Positions 27,927-36,050 of a stretch of DNA of 64,000 nt are shown piece by piece (position 1 is the stretch's first letter; each line of letters starts with the position of its first letter). Under the pieces are notes generated by a model. The model saw only the letters and a list, made by a program, of their open reading frames with translations, did not search any database and was not told where the DNA came from. The position numbers were made by a program, and so were the translations under genes. The stretch is from Ruminococcus sp. Its GTDB lineage: Bacteria; Bacillota; Clostridia; Oscillospirales; Ruminococcaceae. The stretch is taken from NCBI GenBank assembly GCA_017516465.1, contig JAFXCR010000050.1:1-64000 (forward strand). Direction: 5' to 3'.

Positions 27927-28985
27927 TTGGAAAGAAATCTTATGAAGGGCAATGAGGCTCTTGCAGAAGCTGCTATCCGTGCAGGCTGTAAGTGCTTCTT
28001 CGGTTACCCGATCACTCCCCAGACAGAGCTTGCCGCTTATATGGCAAAGCGCATGAATAAGGCAGGCGGCGTTTTTCTTCAGGCTGAGTCTGAAATCGCT
28101 GCTATCAATATGGTTCTCGGAGCTGCTTCAACCGGCGTCCGTGCAATGACATCATCTTCATCTCCCGGAATTTCACTCAAGAGCGAGGGTATCTCTTACA
28201 TCGCTGGTTCTGATCTTCCGGCTGTCATCATCAACGTTCAGAGAGGCGGCCCCGGTCTCGGCGGAATCCAGCCTTCTCAGGCTGACTACTGGCAGGCTAC
28301 AAAGGCTCTCGGTCACGGTGACTTCCACCTTATGGTATTCGCTCCCGCTTCCGTTCAGGAAATGGTAGATATGGTAGTTAAGGCGTTCGATAAGGCTGAC
28401 CAGTACAGATGTCCTGCAATGATCCTCGCTGACGGACTTCTCGGTCAGATGATGGAGCCTGTTTCATTCCCCGAAATCAACCCCGACGCATACGACAAGA
28501 GCAGCTGGGCTGCAACAGGTCACAAGGGAGAGAGAGCTCATCACATTATCAACTCACTCTACCTCAAGCCCGATGAGCTTGAAAAATCTGTTGCTGACCG
28601 CTTTGAAAGATACGCTCAGATCAAGGAAAACGAAACAGACGCAGAGCTTTACCTCACTGAGGACTGCGATATCCTTCTCTGTGCATTCGGTGCTACTGCA
28701 AGAGTTGTAAAATCTGCTGTAAACGAGGCAAGAGCTCAGGGTATCAAGGCAGGACTTTTCCGCCCCAAGACACTCTGGCCGTTCCCTGAAAAGGAACTCA
28801 ACGAGGCTGCTAAGAACGCTAAGAAGCTTCTCAGCGTTGAAATGTCAATGGGTCAGATGATCGACGATATCAAGCTCGCAATCAACTGTTCAAAGCCTGT
28901 TGAATTCTACGGACGTACAGGCGGCGTTATTCCTACTCCTGCCGAGGTTCTGGCAGAAATCAAAAAAGTCGGAGGTGCTGAGTAA
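27927..28985 (+). CDS. korA: 2-oxoacid:ferredoxin oxidoreductase alpha subunit
   Basis: A 352-residue alpha subunit that oxidatively decarboxylates a 2-oxoacid to its acyl-CoA with reduction of ferredoxin. It contains FFGYPITPQTELAAYMAKRM and QRGGPGLGGIQPSQADY, and its C-terminal domain II holds the CoA-binding part. It starts with TTG at 27927, 8 bases after AAAGGAAAG. Whether the substrate is 2-oxoglutarate or a branched 2-oxoacid cannot be told from sequence; in this kind of anaerobe branched acids (VOR) are likely. Confidence 0.92.
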   Translation: MERNLMKGNEALAEAAIRAGCKCFFGYPITPQTELAAYMAKRMNKAGGVFLQAESEIAAINMVLGAASTGVRAMTSSSSPGISLKSEGISYIAGSDLPAVIINVQRGGPGLGGIQPSQADYWQATKALGHGDFHLMVFAPASVQEMVDMVVKAFDKADQYRCPAMILADGLLGQMMEPVSFPEINPDAYDKSSWAATGHKGERAHHIINSLYLKPDELEKSVADRFERYAQIKENETDAELYLTEDCDILLCAFGATARVVKSAVNEARAQGIKAGLFRPKTLWPFPEKELNEAAKNAKKLLSVEMSMGQMIDDIKLAINCSKPVEFYGRTGGVIPTPAEVLAEIKKVGGAE

Positions 28986-29740
28986 TGGCTGTTGTATTTG
29001 AAAGACCTAAGGCTCTTCTTGATGTGCCTTTCCACTATTGCCCCGGATGTACTCACGGTATAGTTCACAGACTGGTTGCTGAAGTTCTTGACGAAATGGG
29101 TATCGAAGGCGAGACTGTCGGCGTATGTCCCGTTGGATGTTCCGTTATGGCTTACGATTATTTCGGCTGCGATATGATCGAGGCTCCGCACGGACGTGCT
29201 CCGGCTGTTGCTACCGGCGTTAAGAGAACAAATCCTGATAAGTTCGTATTTACATATCAGGGCGACGGAGATCTTGCTGCTATCGGTACTGCAGAGACAG
29301 TTCATTCCGCTACAAGAGGCGAGAATATCGTTGTTATCTTCATCAATAATACTATCTACGGCATGACAGGCGGTCAGATGGCTCCTACAACTCTGCCGGG
29401 ACAGGTTACACAGACAACTCCTTTCGGACGTGACCCTCAGCTTGCCGGATATCCCGTAAGAGTGTGCGAAATGCTTTCAACTCTTACAGGAACAGCATAT
29501 GCAGAGCGTGTTGCCGTTGACAGCGTTCCTCATATCCGTGAGGCTAAAAAGGCTATAAGAAAGGCTTTTGAAACTCAGAAGAACAAGAAGGGCTTCTCTA
29601 TCGTTGAGGTTCTCTCTACTTGTCCCACAAACTGGGGACTTACTCCTGTTGAGGCGTTAAAGAGACTTCAGGATGAAATGATTCCTTACTATCCCCTTGG
29701 CGTATACAAGGATACAACAGCAGAGGAGGGCAACAAGTAA
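28985..29740 (+). CDS. korB: 2-oxoacid:ferredoxin oxidoreductase beta (TPP) subunit
   Basis: A 251-residue thiamine pyrophosphate-binding subunit. YCPGCTHGIVHRL at the N-terminus and the TPP motif TYQGDGDLAAIGTAET with FINNTIYGMTGGQMAPTT are characteristic. It overlaps the alpha gene by one base (TAATG) and the gamma gene by one base. Confidence 0.94.
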   Translation: MAVVFERPKALLDVPFHYCPGCTHGIVHRLVAEVLDEMGIEGETVGVCPVGCSVMAYDYFGCDMIEAPHGRAPAVATGVKRTNPDKFVFTYQGDGDLAAIGTAETVHSATRGENIVVIFINNTIYGMTGGQMAPTTLPGQVTQTTPFGRDPQLAGYPVRVCEMLSTLTGTAYAERVAVDSVPHIREAKKAIRKAFETQKNKKGFSIVEVLSTCPTNWGLTPVEALKRLQDEMIPYYPLGVYKDTTAEEGNK

Positions 29741-30273
29741 TGGCTACAACTGAAATTCTTCTCGCAGGCTTCGGCGGACAGGGCGTTCTGTTCGCAGGAA
29801 AGATTCTTGCATACTGCGGTCTTATGGACAGCAAGGAACTTTCATGGCTTCCTTCATACGGTCCGGAAATGAGAGGCGGTACAGCTAACTGTTCCGTATG
29901 TATCTCAGATGAGCCTATCGGTTCTCCGCTTGTACTCACTCCCGATATCCTTATCGCTATGAATCAGCCTTCATTCGACAAGTTTATTGCAGATGTAAGG
30001 CCCGGCGGAAAGGTGTTCTATGACAGCACTCTTATCGAGGCTGACTGCTCAAGAACTGACATCGAAATTTTCCCTGTTGCTTCTTCACAGCTCGCTGATG
30101 ATAACGCTCTCAAGGGCGGTTCAAATATCATTCTTCTCGGCAAGGTTATCAAGGAAACAGGCGTGTTCTCTCTCGAGACAATGAAAAAGGCTATTGAAAA
30201 GGTTGTTCCTCCTTCAAAGGCTCAGCTTATTCCTAATAACTTCAAGGCTATTGAAATTGGTATGAATTCCTGA
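29740..30273 (+). CDS. korC: 2-oxoacid:ferredoxin oxidoreductase gamma subunit
   Basis: A 177-residue gamma subunit with the N-terminal LLAGFGGQGVLFAGKILA and SYGPEMRGGTANCSV, both conserved in POR/KOR gamma domains. It completes a four-subunit enzyme with the upstream genes. A terminator follows after 7 bases. Confidence 0.94.
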   Translation: MATTEILLAGFGGQGVLFAGKILAYCGLMDSKELSWLPSYGPEMRGGTANCSVCISDEPIGSPLVLTPDILIAMNQPSFDKFIADVRPGGKVFYDSTLIEADCSRTDIEIFPVASSQLADDNALKGGSNIILLGKVIKETGVFSLETMKKAIEKVVPPSKAQLIPNNFKAIEIGMNS

Positions 30274-30280
30274 TACAACA

Positions 30281-30310
30281 AAAAAACTCCCGTTTTTCGG
30301 GAGTTTTTTT
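30281..30310. terminator. Terminator of the kor operon
   Basis: AAAAAACTCCCG-TTTTT-CGGGAGTTTTTTT: a 6-bp G/C stem with A and T tracts on both sides, so it can act in both directions. Confidence 0.92.
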
Positions 30311-30680
30311 AATGCGTAATTCGTAATTCGTAATTTTGGTGTCGGCATTCGCCGACGGATTGAAGATTGTTTTGATGACGATTTGTAGGGACGACCATTG
30401 GTCGTTCGTGATGATTCATCGGGAATTATGTGGGACGGCGTCTCGACGTCCCACATAATGTGAAAATGATCGGTATAAAATTTGTTCCCACGAGCGAATG
30501 GCAAGTTCAGCAACGTACAGAGGAATGTGATTCGGGGGCACCGCTGGTGCCTTTGATTTCTATCGTATGCGAAAGCAGACTGCCGCTTTGTACAGAGTGA
30601 GTGCGTTTACGCACGAAAACGTGAACAGGGTGCAGCGTCACGCTGCCATGGGAACGTGATTCGGGGATACCGCTGGTATC
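30309..30680. repeat. Repeat-filled gap: families A and B and the AATGCGTAATT module
   Basis: This 400-base gap holds no gene. TTTTAATGCGTAATT with two extra CGTAATT copies and a GTCGGC/GCCGAC hairpin (30309-30360) resembles 45662 and, reversed, 56697. A bipartite palindrome follows (GTAGGGACGACCATTGGTCG at about 30387 and GGGACGGCG-TCTCGACGTCCC near 30430). Then comes a family A chain on the minus strand (about 30486-30680) ending with GGGATACCGCTGGTATC at the TPM gene stop. Confidence 0.8.
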
Positions 30681-31602
30681 AGCGGCGATGACAGCCGCCG
30701 CCATGTCCGCCGCCGCCGGAACGTCCGCCGCCGCCGGAACGCATACCGCCGCCGCTGCTGTTTGACTCGATCTTCCGCTTTGTGACGTAGCTTCTGATGA
30801 ATGTGTCAGACTGCTCAGTAAGACGGCTTTCCTCGTGCGATACATATACACCTGGATTCGTGCTGTTCTTGAATTTATATGCTTTCTTTATGCTGAAATA
30901 TGTGATTATAGCTGCAACTGTACCAATTGCCGCCGATATGAGAAGCACCAGAAGGTTGGCCGATGCCGGTCTGTCCTTCGAAACAATGAACTCTCCGCCT
31001 TTGTAGTAGAAGTATTTATCGGTTACTTTATCATGATATGTAGAGAAAAGTCCAGGTTTTTTCTTTTCATATTTCTCTATCTGACGGAAAAATTCTATTA
31101 CTGCACGCTCAGCCTCGTCAGGTTGAACTTCTTCACCGCCGGAGGGAAGATAATTGTCAAGACTGCTGAAAATAGCGTCAAGATTCTTCTGATAAAGCAG
31201 AACAGCCTTTCCACTGGTGGATATACAGTCAAGGGGAGAGCTGACACCGGAAAGATCCATTAGATATAAGATTCCATCTGTGTCCTTGCCGCAATTAGCG
31301 TCGTAATAATCGGCACAGAAGTCTTCAGTGCTCTTTTCGTTATACTTATAGATTCCGTTTAAATACACGATAATATTCATTTCAAGCTTTTCTGAGTAAT
31401 CTTCAGCAAGTTCGTTAAGCTTATCGAGTGTATCTTCGTCATCGTCGAAAATTCCGGCATCGTCGATTACACAGCTCTTGCTTGAATCGCCGTCAAATCC
31501 CTTGCCGATATTCTTTGGCTTTTTGAGAACAAGATTGTATACGACCAGACCGGCAAGAATCAGCGAAATTACCGGAATTATAACAAATAATTTCTTTTTC
31601 AT
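30679..31602 (-). CDS. TPM-domain membrane protein with glycine-rich tail
   Basis: A 307-residue protein. An N-terminal membrane helix (about residues 5-25) is followed by an extracytoplasmic TPM (TLP18.3/Psb32/MOLO-1-type) domain containing CVIDDAGIFDDDEDTLDKL and IIVYLNGIYKY. A second membrane helix (about 218-238) precedes a tail of Gly, Ser and His (SGGGGRSGGGGHGGG), as in YgcG-type proteins. Its start overlaps the zinc-ribbon gene by 4 bases. The TGA stop is embedded in a modular repeat. Function unknown; probably cell-envelope quality control. Confidence 0.85.
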   Translation of the reverse strand: MKKKLFVIIPVISLILAGLVVYNLVLKKPKNIGKGFDGDSSKSCVIDDAGIFDDDEDTLDKLNELAEDYSEKLEMNIIVYLNGIYKYNEKSTEDFCADYYDANCGKDTDGILYLMDLSGVSSPLDCISTSGKAVLLYQKNLDAIFSSLDNYLPSGGEEVQPDEAERAVIEFFRQIEKYEKKKPGLFSTYHDKVTDKYFYYKGGEFIVSKDRPASANLLVLLISAAIGTVAAIITYFSIKKAYKFKNSTNPGVYVSHEESRLTEQSDTFIRSYVTKRKIESNSSGGGMRSGGGGRSGGGGHGGGCHRR

Positions 31603-32660
31603 CCGAACAACAGACCTCCCAGCAGATAAATTGCGGCAGTAATGCCGATTCCTAACGCTGTGCAGAACATACGCAGCTTCGCCTTATCAAGCGGAGGTGT
31701 GCCGGCAAGCTTTCCTGTCTGACCGTTTATAGCAAATTCGTAAATTTTATTATTATAATTATACGTCATGAACCATACCGGAAGCATCATGTATTCCCAG
31801 TCGGTTTTCAGGATGTTGTACTGCTCTGAACTTACGGCAAGTGACGAATATGAACCGATACTGTCACGGACAACCTTTTTTCCAGCCTGAGAAGCACGGC
31901 TTTTTATTCTCGGAAATACCTGTGCCTTGTCAACGTCATACTTATCAGCGAAGAATCCGGTGAGATATGTCATTGAAAACGGCTGGAGCTCGTCGTAATT
32001 GAACGGCTCAATGGATTCCATAAGCAGATCTTCGATCTTGCTTTCGCCGTCTGCCGGAATGCCGTTTACTGTGATATTTCCACGTCTTACAACGTTATAT
32101 TCCTTGGTTTCAGTGTAGCGGTAGTTGCCGGATGTCCATGAACGGTTGTTCTTTCCGACTGCCGTGAAATCAGCCTTGACATTGCAGTCTGCAATCCAGA
32201 AGGGGACATACAGTCCGGTGAGCTTGTCAAGCTGCTGTTCTGATTTGAAGTCGTCGGGGAGGAAGGTTTTTTTCTGTACCCAGTTTCTGAACGTTTCAAG
32301 GGCACGGTCCTTTGTGAATTTGAACGGAATCAGCTTGCTTGGTTTGTAATCGCCTGTCAACTTTCCGGAGAGAATTACCGGATTGTGGCAGTAGTAGCAG
32401 AAAAGTGCGGTTTGCTGATCGTCACACATGATCTGTGCTCCGCAGCTTGCACAGTGGTATAGATTAGTATGCTCCTCAAATTCGTTCTGAGTCTGTATTT
32501 CGGCTTCGGTAGGAGTTGTTTCGCCGTAAGCTTCATTTATTTTTTTGAGTTCATCCTCAGTAAAGCTGCTGAGACAGAATTCACAGCTGAGTTTCTGGCT
32601 TTCTGGATCGAATTTCAGGTCGGCATCGCAGTTGGGACATTTATATTCAATAGCTTCCAA
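31599..32660 (-). CDS. Double zinc-ribbon membrane protein
   Basis: A 353-residue protein with two CxxC-CxxC zinc ribbons. The first is CPNC...CEFC (residues 9-31); the second is CASCG...CYYC (about 71-92). A large beta-rich domain follows with LTGLYVPFWIADC and VWFMTYNYNNKIYEFAINGQTG. A C-terminal hydrophobic helix (about 330-351) ends it. Databases often mislabel such proteins as primosomal helicase. Paired with the TPM gene, so the two likely act together at the membrane. Confidence 0.83.
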   Translation of the reverse strand: MEAIEYKCPNCDADLKFDPESQKLSCEFCLSSFTEDELKKINEAYGETTPTEAEIQTQNEFEEHTNLYHCASCGAQIMCDDQQTALFCYYCHNPVILSGKLTGDYKPSKLIPFKFTKDRALETFRNWVQKKTFLPDDFKSEQQLDKLTGLYVPFWIADCNVKADFTAVGKNNRSWTSGNYRYTETKEYNVVRRGNITVNGIPADGESKIEDLLMESIEPFNYDELQPFSMTYLTGFFADKYDVDKAQVFPRIKSRASQAGKKVVRDSIGSYSSLAVSSEQYNILKTDWEYMMLPVWFMTYNYNNKIYEFAINGQTGKLAGTPPLDKAKLRMFCTALGIGITAAIYLLGGLLFG

Positions 32661-32755
32661 TGGTTGTCACTCCTTCGTATACAATATAATATATATAATA
32701 ACAGATTTTTCTGGATTTTGCAAGACCTTTTACCAAATTAATTTTACTTGTCAGG

Positions 32756-33358
32756 GGCATTATAATTACGCATTACACATTAAAATTTTCTTGTAAGCGA
32801 TAGCAGACTGCCGCTTTGTACAGAGTGAGTGCGTTTATGCACGGAAATGTGTTTCGGGGACACCGCTGGAATTTGTAAAAAACTACCGCAGTGTATTTCT
32901 GCCGTAAGCGATAGCAGACTGCAGCTTTGTACAGAGTGAGTGCGTTTACGCACGGAAACGTGAACAGGGTGCAGCGTCACGCTGCCATGGGAACGTGGAA
33001 CAGGGTGCAGCGTCACGCTGCCATGGGAACGTGGAACAGGGTGCAGCGTCACGCAGTTAAAATGAACGGCATAAAATTTGTTCCCACGAGCGAATGGCGA
33101 GTTCAGCAACGTACAGAGGAATGTGCGGAACGCACATGGGAACGTGATTCGGGGACACCGCTGGCATTTAAAAGTTGCTGCCGAGGTAATAGTTTAAGCG
33201 AGCGAGCTTTTACTGACCATGCCGGACAGAGTAATACCGTGAATCGGGGGCACCGCTGGCATTTAAAAGTTGCTGCCGAGGTAATAGTTTAAGCGAGCGA
33301 GCTTTTACTGACCATGCCGGACAGAGTAATACCGTGAATCGGGGGCACCGCTGGTGCC
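32756..33358 (-). repeat. Long array of modular hairpin repeats (family A)
   Basis: Fills the 774-base gap between the zinc-ribbon gene and citrate synthase. It starts with a reversed AATGCGTAATT module (32756-32780), then two copies of the GATAGCAGACTGC...GTGCGTTTACGCAC block. A 36-bp tandem unit (starts 32962, 32998, 33034) contains GCAGCGTCACGCTGC. Two copies of a 95-bp unit follow (period from 33156, 33251 and 33346). It ends at GGTGCC, directly touching the -35 box of the citrate synthase promoter. Confidence 0.88.
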
Positions 33359-33387
33359 TTGACAAATTTGGCAGAATGTATTATAAT
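33359..33387 (+). promoter_or_regulatory. Consensus promoter of citrate synthase
   Basis: TTGACA (33359-33364), 17 bases, TATAAT (33382-33387): an exact match to the sigma-A consensus. Confidence 0.92.
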
Positions 33388-33434
33388 TTTAATATCTATC
33401 ATAATATAATTGTTCAAAAAGAAAGGAAGATGAT

Positions 33435-34796
33435 ATGAAATACAAATTTTCAGAAATAACTCCCGAAATAAAAAAACTTGCTGAAGCTTCGATAGAAGGC
33501 TATAAAATCGAACCGTCACTGTATACACAGTACGATGTAAAAAGAGGTCTGCGTGATATCAACGGCAGCGGCGTTGTTGCCGGACTTACAAATATAAGTA
33601 CCATAAAAGTTCTTGATACGGGCGAGGGTATGCCGAATCACGGTGAGGGAAAGCTCTATTACCGTGGAATTGACGTTGAGGATATCGTTGAAGGCTTCGT
33701 GAGAGAAAAACGTTTCGGCTTTGAAGAAACTATTTATCTTCTTCTTTTCGGAAATATGCCCTCCTCAGATGAACTTGACGAATTCCGGAAGCTTCTTGCT
33801 GAATTCCGTTCACTGCCGTCGTCGTTTACGAGGGACGTAATCATGAAGGCTCCGAGCGACAACATGATGAATACCCTTGCAAAGAGCGTTCTTGCACTTT
33901 ATTCCTACGATGAAAACGCAAATGACATATCAATTCCGAACGTTCTCAGGCAGAGCATAGAGCTTATAACGATGTTCCCTGTACTTGCAGTATACGGCTA
34001 TCAGGCGTATAAATATACCAGAGAGGGCGGAAGCTTTTTCATCCACGATCCCGATCCGGAGCTGTCTATTGCTGAAAATCTGCTGTATATGCTCCGTCCG
34101 AACAAGAATTACACCGAGCTTGAAGCAAGAATCCTTGACCTTGCACTTGTGCTTCACGCAGAGCACGGCGGCGGAAATAACTCTACCTTTACCGTTCATG
34201 TGGTGTCCTCGTCCGGAACGGATACCTACTCGTCAATTGCGGCGGCACTCGGCTCTCTCAAGGGACCGAAGCATGGCGGTGCGAACATCAAGGTTACAGC
34301 GATGTTCGATGATATGATGGCAAATGTGGGTGACTGGACTGACGAAAATGAAGTGAAATCCTACCTCCGCAAGATTCTCAACAAGGAAGGCTTTGACCGT
34401 TCCGGACTGATTTACGGCATGGGACACGCTGTATATTCTGAGTCAGATCCGAGAGCGAAGGTGTTCAAGAAGTTTGTGGAACAGCTTTCCTGCGAAAAGG
34501 GCAGAGAAGCGGAATTCCAACTTTATTCGCTTGTGGAGAGACTCGCTCCGGAGGTTATCGCTGAGGAACGCAGAATCTATAAAGGCGTGTGTGCCAACGT
34601 TGATTTTTACAGCGGCTTTGTTTACAGAATGCTTGGTATTCCGGACGAGCTTTTCACACCGCTGTTCGCTGTTTCGAGAATCGCCGGCTGGTCGGCACAC
34701 AGAATAGAGGAACTTATCAACTCAAACAAGATTATAAGACCTGCGTATAAGGCTGTTTCGCCTATGCGTGAGTATCTTGATATGACCGACAGATAA
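33435..34796 (+). CDS. gltA: Citrate synthase
   Basis: A 453-residue citrate synthase-fold enzyme joining oxaloacetate and acetyl-CoA. Catalytic histidines sit in LHAEHGGGNN and YGMGHAVYSESDPRA, the Asp in NVDFYSGFVY, and GPKHGGANIKV is also present. The N-terminal extension of about 40 residues is longer than in the Bacillus type. ATG follows AAAGGAAG. In a fermentative organism it would feed the oxidative branch to 2-oxoglutarate for glutamate. A 2-methylcitrate synthase role cannot be excluded. Confidence 0.93.
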   Translation: MKYKFSEITPEIKKLAEASIEGYKIEPSLYTQYDVKRGLRDINGSGVVAGLTNISTIKVLDTGEGMPNHGEGKLYYRGIDVEDIVEGFVREKRFGFEETIYLLLFGNMPSSDELDEFRKLLAEFRSLPSSFTRDVIMKAPSDNMMNTLAKSVLALYSYDENANDISIPNVLRQSIELITMFPVLAVYGYQAYKYTREGGSFFIHDPDPELSIAENLLYMLRPNKNYTELEARILDLALVLHAEHGGGNNSTFTVHVVSSSGTDTYSSIAAALGSLKGPKHGGANIKVTAMFDDMMANVGDWTDENEVKSYLRKILNKEGFDRSGLIYGMGHAVYSESDPRAKVFKKFVEQLSCEKGREAEFQLYSLVERLAPEVIAEERRIYKGVCANVDFYSGFVYRMLGIPDELFTPLFAVSRIAGWSAHRIEELINSNKIIRPAYKAVSPMREYLDMTDR

Positions 34797-34821
34797 TATA
34801 TAACAGAAAGGATGTATAATT

Positions 34822-35829
34822 ATGACTAATTCAGCACAGATCGTTGATTTTAACGGAACCTCATGCGTGAAGCTTCAGGCAGGCGGATATACCGCACTTA
34901 TTGCGTATGAAATCGGCTCAAATGTAATCAGACTCCATAACGATAAGGACGGAATCGAGTTCTTCCGATTCAATCCGGAGAATCCTGCCGATGTAATCAG
35001 GCAGTCCGCAGAGGTATGGGGACTTCCGACTCTCTACCTTCCCAACCGCTTTGCTGACGGTGTTCTGAAAACTTCCGATGCTGTATATCAGCTTCCCGTG
35101 AATGAAAAGGCTCCTTACAACAATCACATCCACGGATTTATCCACAAGAGAATCCATGAAGTTGTTGAAACAGGTGCGGACGAGAATTCTGCATGGGTAA
35201 AAACACGTTATGTCTATGACGAAAAGGATGAGTTCTTTGCAAGTCTCCCCGTGAAGTTTACTGCTGAGTATATTTTCACTCTCTCCGACAAGGGAATGGA
35301 GCAGAAAATCAGCTTTACAAACAACGATACAAAGGTACTTCCGATGTCTCTTGCTTCCCATACAGCTATCAATGCTCCCTTCGTGGACGGCGGCAAGGAG
35401 GAGGATATCCGACTTCAGGTGCCGGTTGGAAAGAAGTGCGAGCTGAACAGCCGCTGTCTCCCGACTGAAAAATATCTCGAACTCACTGACTGGGATCTTG
35501 AATACAAGAACGGTACAAAGTGTCCCGTGCTTCAGGTGGTTGACAATGATATGTATTTCGCTGAGGATCTTGAACTTGACGGAGAAAAGTTCCACGGCGT
35601 TATCGCTGAGGATATCGCAAGCGGAAAGAAGCTCTGCTACGAGGTTTCCGAAGAATACGGCTTCTGGATTATCTGGAACGACAGAGGTTTCAACCACTAT
35701 TTCTGCCCTGAGCCGATGACAGCTATGATTGACGCTCCGAATCTCAGTACTCCGGCTGAAATCAGCGGTTACCGTGAGATAAAGCCTTCCGAAACCTTTA
35801 CAGCATATCAGCGTTTCTTCTCAAAATAA
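34822..35829 (+). CDS. Aldose 1-epimerase family protein
   Basis: A 335-residue beta-sandwich protein of the aldose epimerase (galactose mutarotase-like) family, with NNHIHGFIHKR near residue 97 and MSLASHTAINAPF carrying likely catalytic histidines. Ends FTAYQRFFSK. It starts 25 bases after citrate synthase with AAAGGATG upstream and precedes the cellobiose phosphorylase gene. Mutarotation of glucose or cellobiose is a reasonable guess. Exact substrate unknown. Confidence 0.8.
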   Translation: MTNSAQIVDFNGTSCVKLQAGGYTALIAYEIGSNVIRLHNDKDGIEFFRFNPENPADVIRQSAEVWGLPTLYLPNRFADGVLKTSDAVYQLPVNEKAPYNNHIHGFIHKRIHEVVETGADENSAWVKTRYVYDEKDEFFASLPVKFTAEYIFTLSDKGMEQKISFTNNDTKVLPMSLASHTAINAPFVDGGKEEDIRLQVPVGKKCELNSRCLPTEKYLELTDWDLEYKNGTKCPVLQVVDNDMYFAEDLELDGEKFHGVIAEDIASGKKLCYEVSEEYGFWIIWNDRGFNHYFCPEPMTAMIDAPNLSTPAEISGYREIKPSETFTAYQRFFSK

Positions 35830-35895
35830 GCGAAGTTTGTCTAAAATGCACAAATTTTCATATAAAATAACTACATTGTAATTTGCTTCAATCAC

Positions 35896-35924
35896 TTGTA
35901 ATATATTGATAAATATGTTATAAT
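35896..35924 (+). promoter_or_regulatory. Promoter of cellobiose phosphorylase
   Basis: TTGTAA (35896-35901), 17 bases, TATAAT (35919-35924). The leader then holds a stem GTCTGC (35981-35986) / GCAGAC (36009-36014) with an inner CGG-TTTTT-CCG, about 22 bases before the ribosome binding site. Confidence 0.75.
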
Positions 35925-36050
35925 GATATTGAATCATCGTGTATAATGGCACGGGATCAACTGAAAATGCACGTTATGCGGTCTGCGAGGCTTCGGTTTT
36001 TCCGGCTTGCAGACTACATTCACAGTTTAAAACAAAGGAGAATAATCACT

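Noticed and set aside
32962..33060. Possible CRISPR array (36-bp direct repeats)
   Set aside because: The copies are directly adjacent with no unique spacers, and no cas gene is present.
32927..33292. 121-residue frame across the repeat array
   Set aside because: It consists wholly of repeat modules that also occur in other frames and orientations elsewhere.
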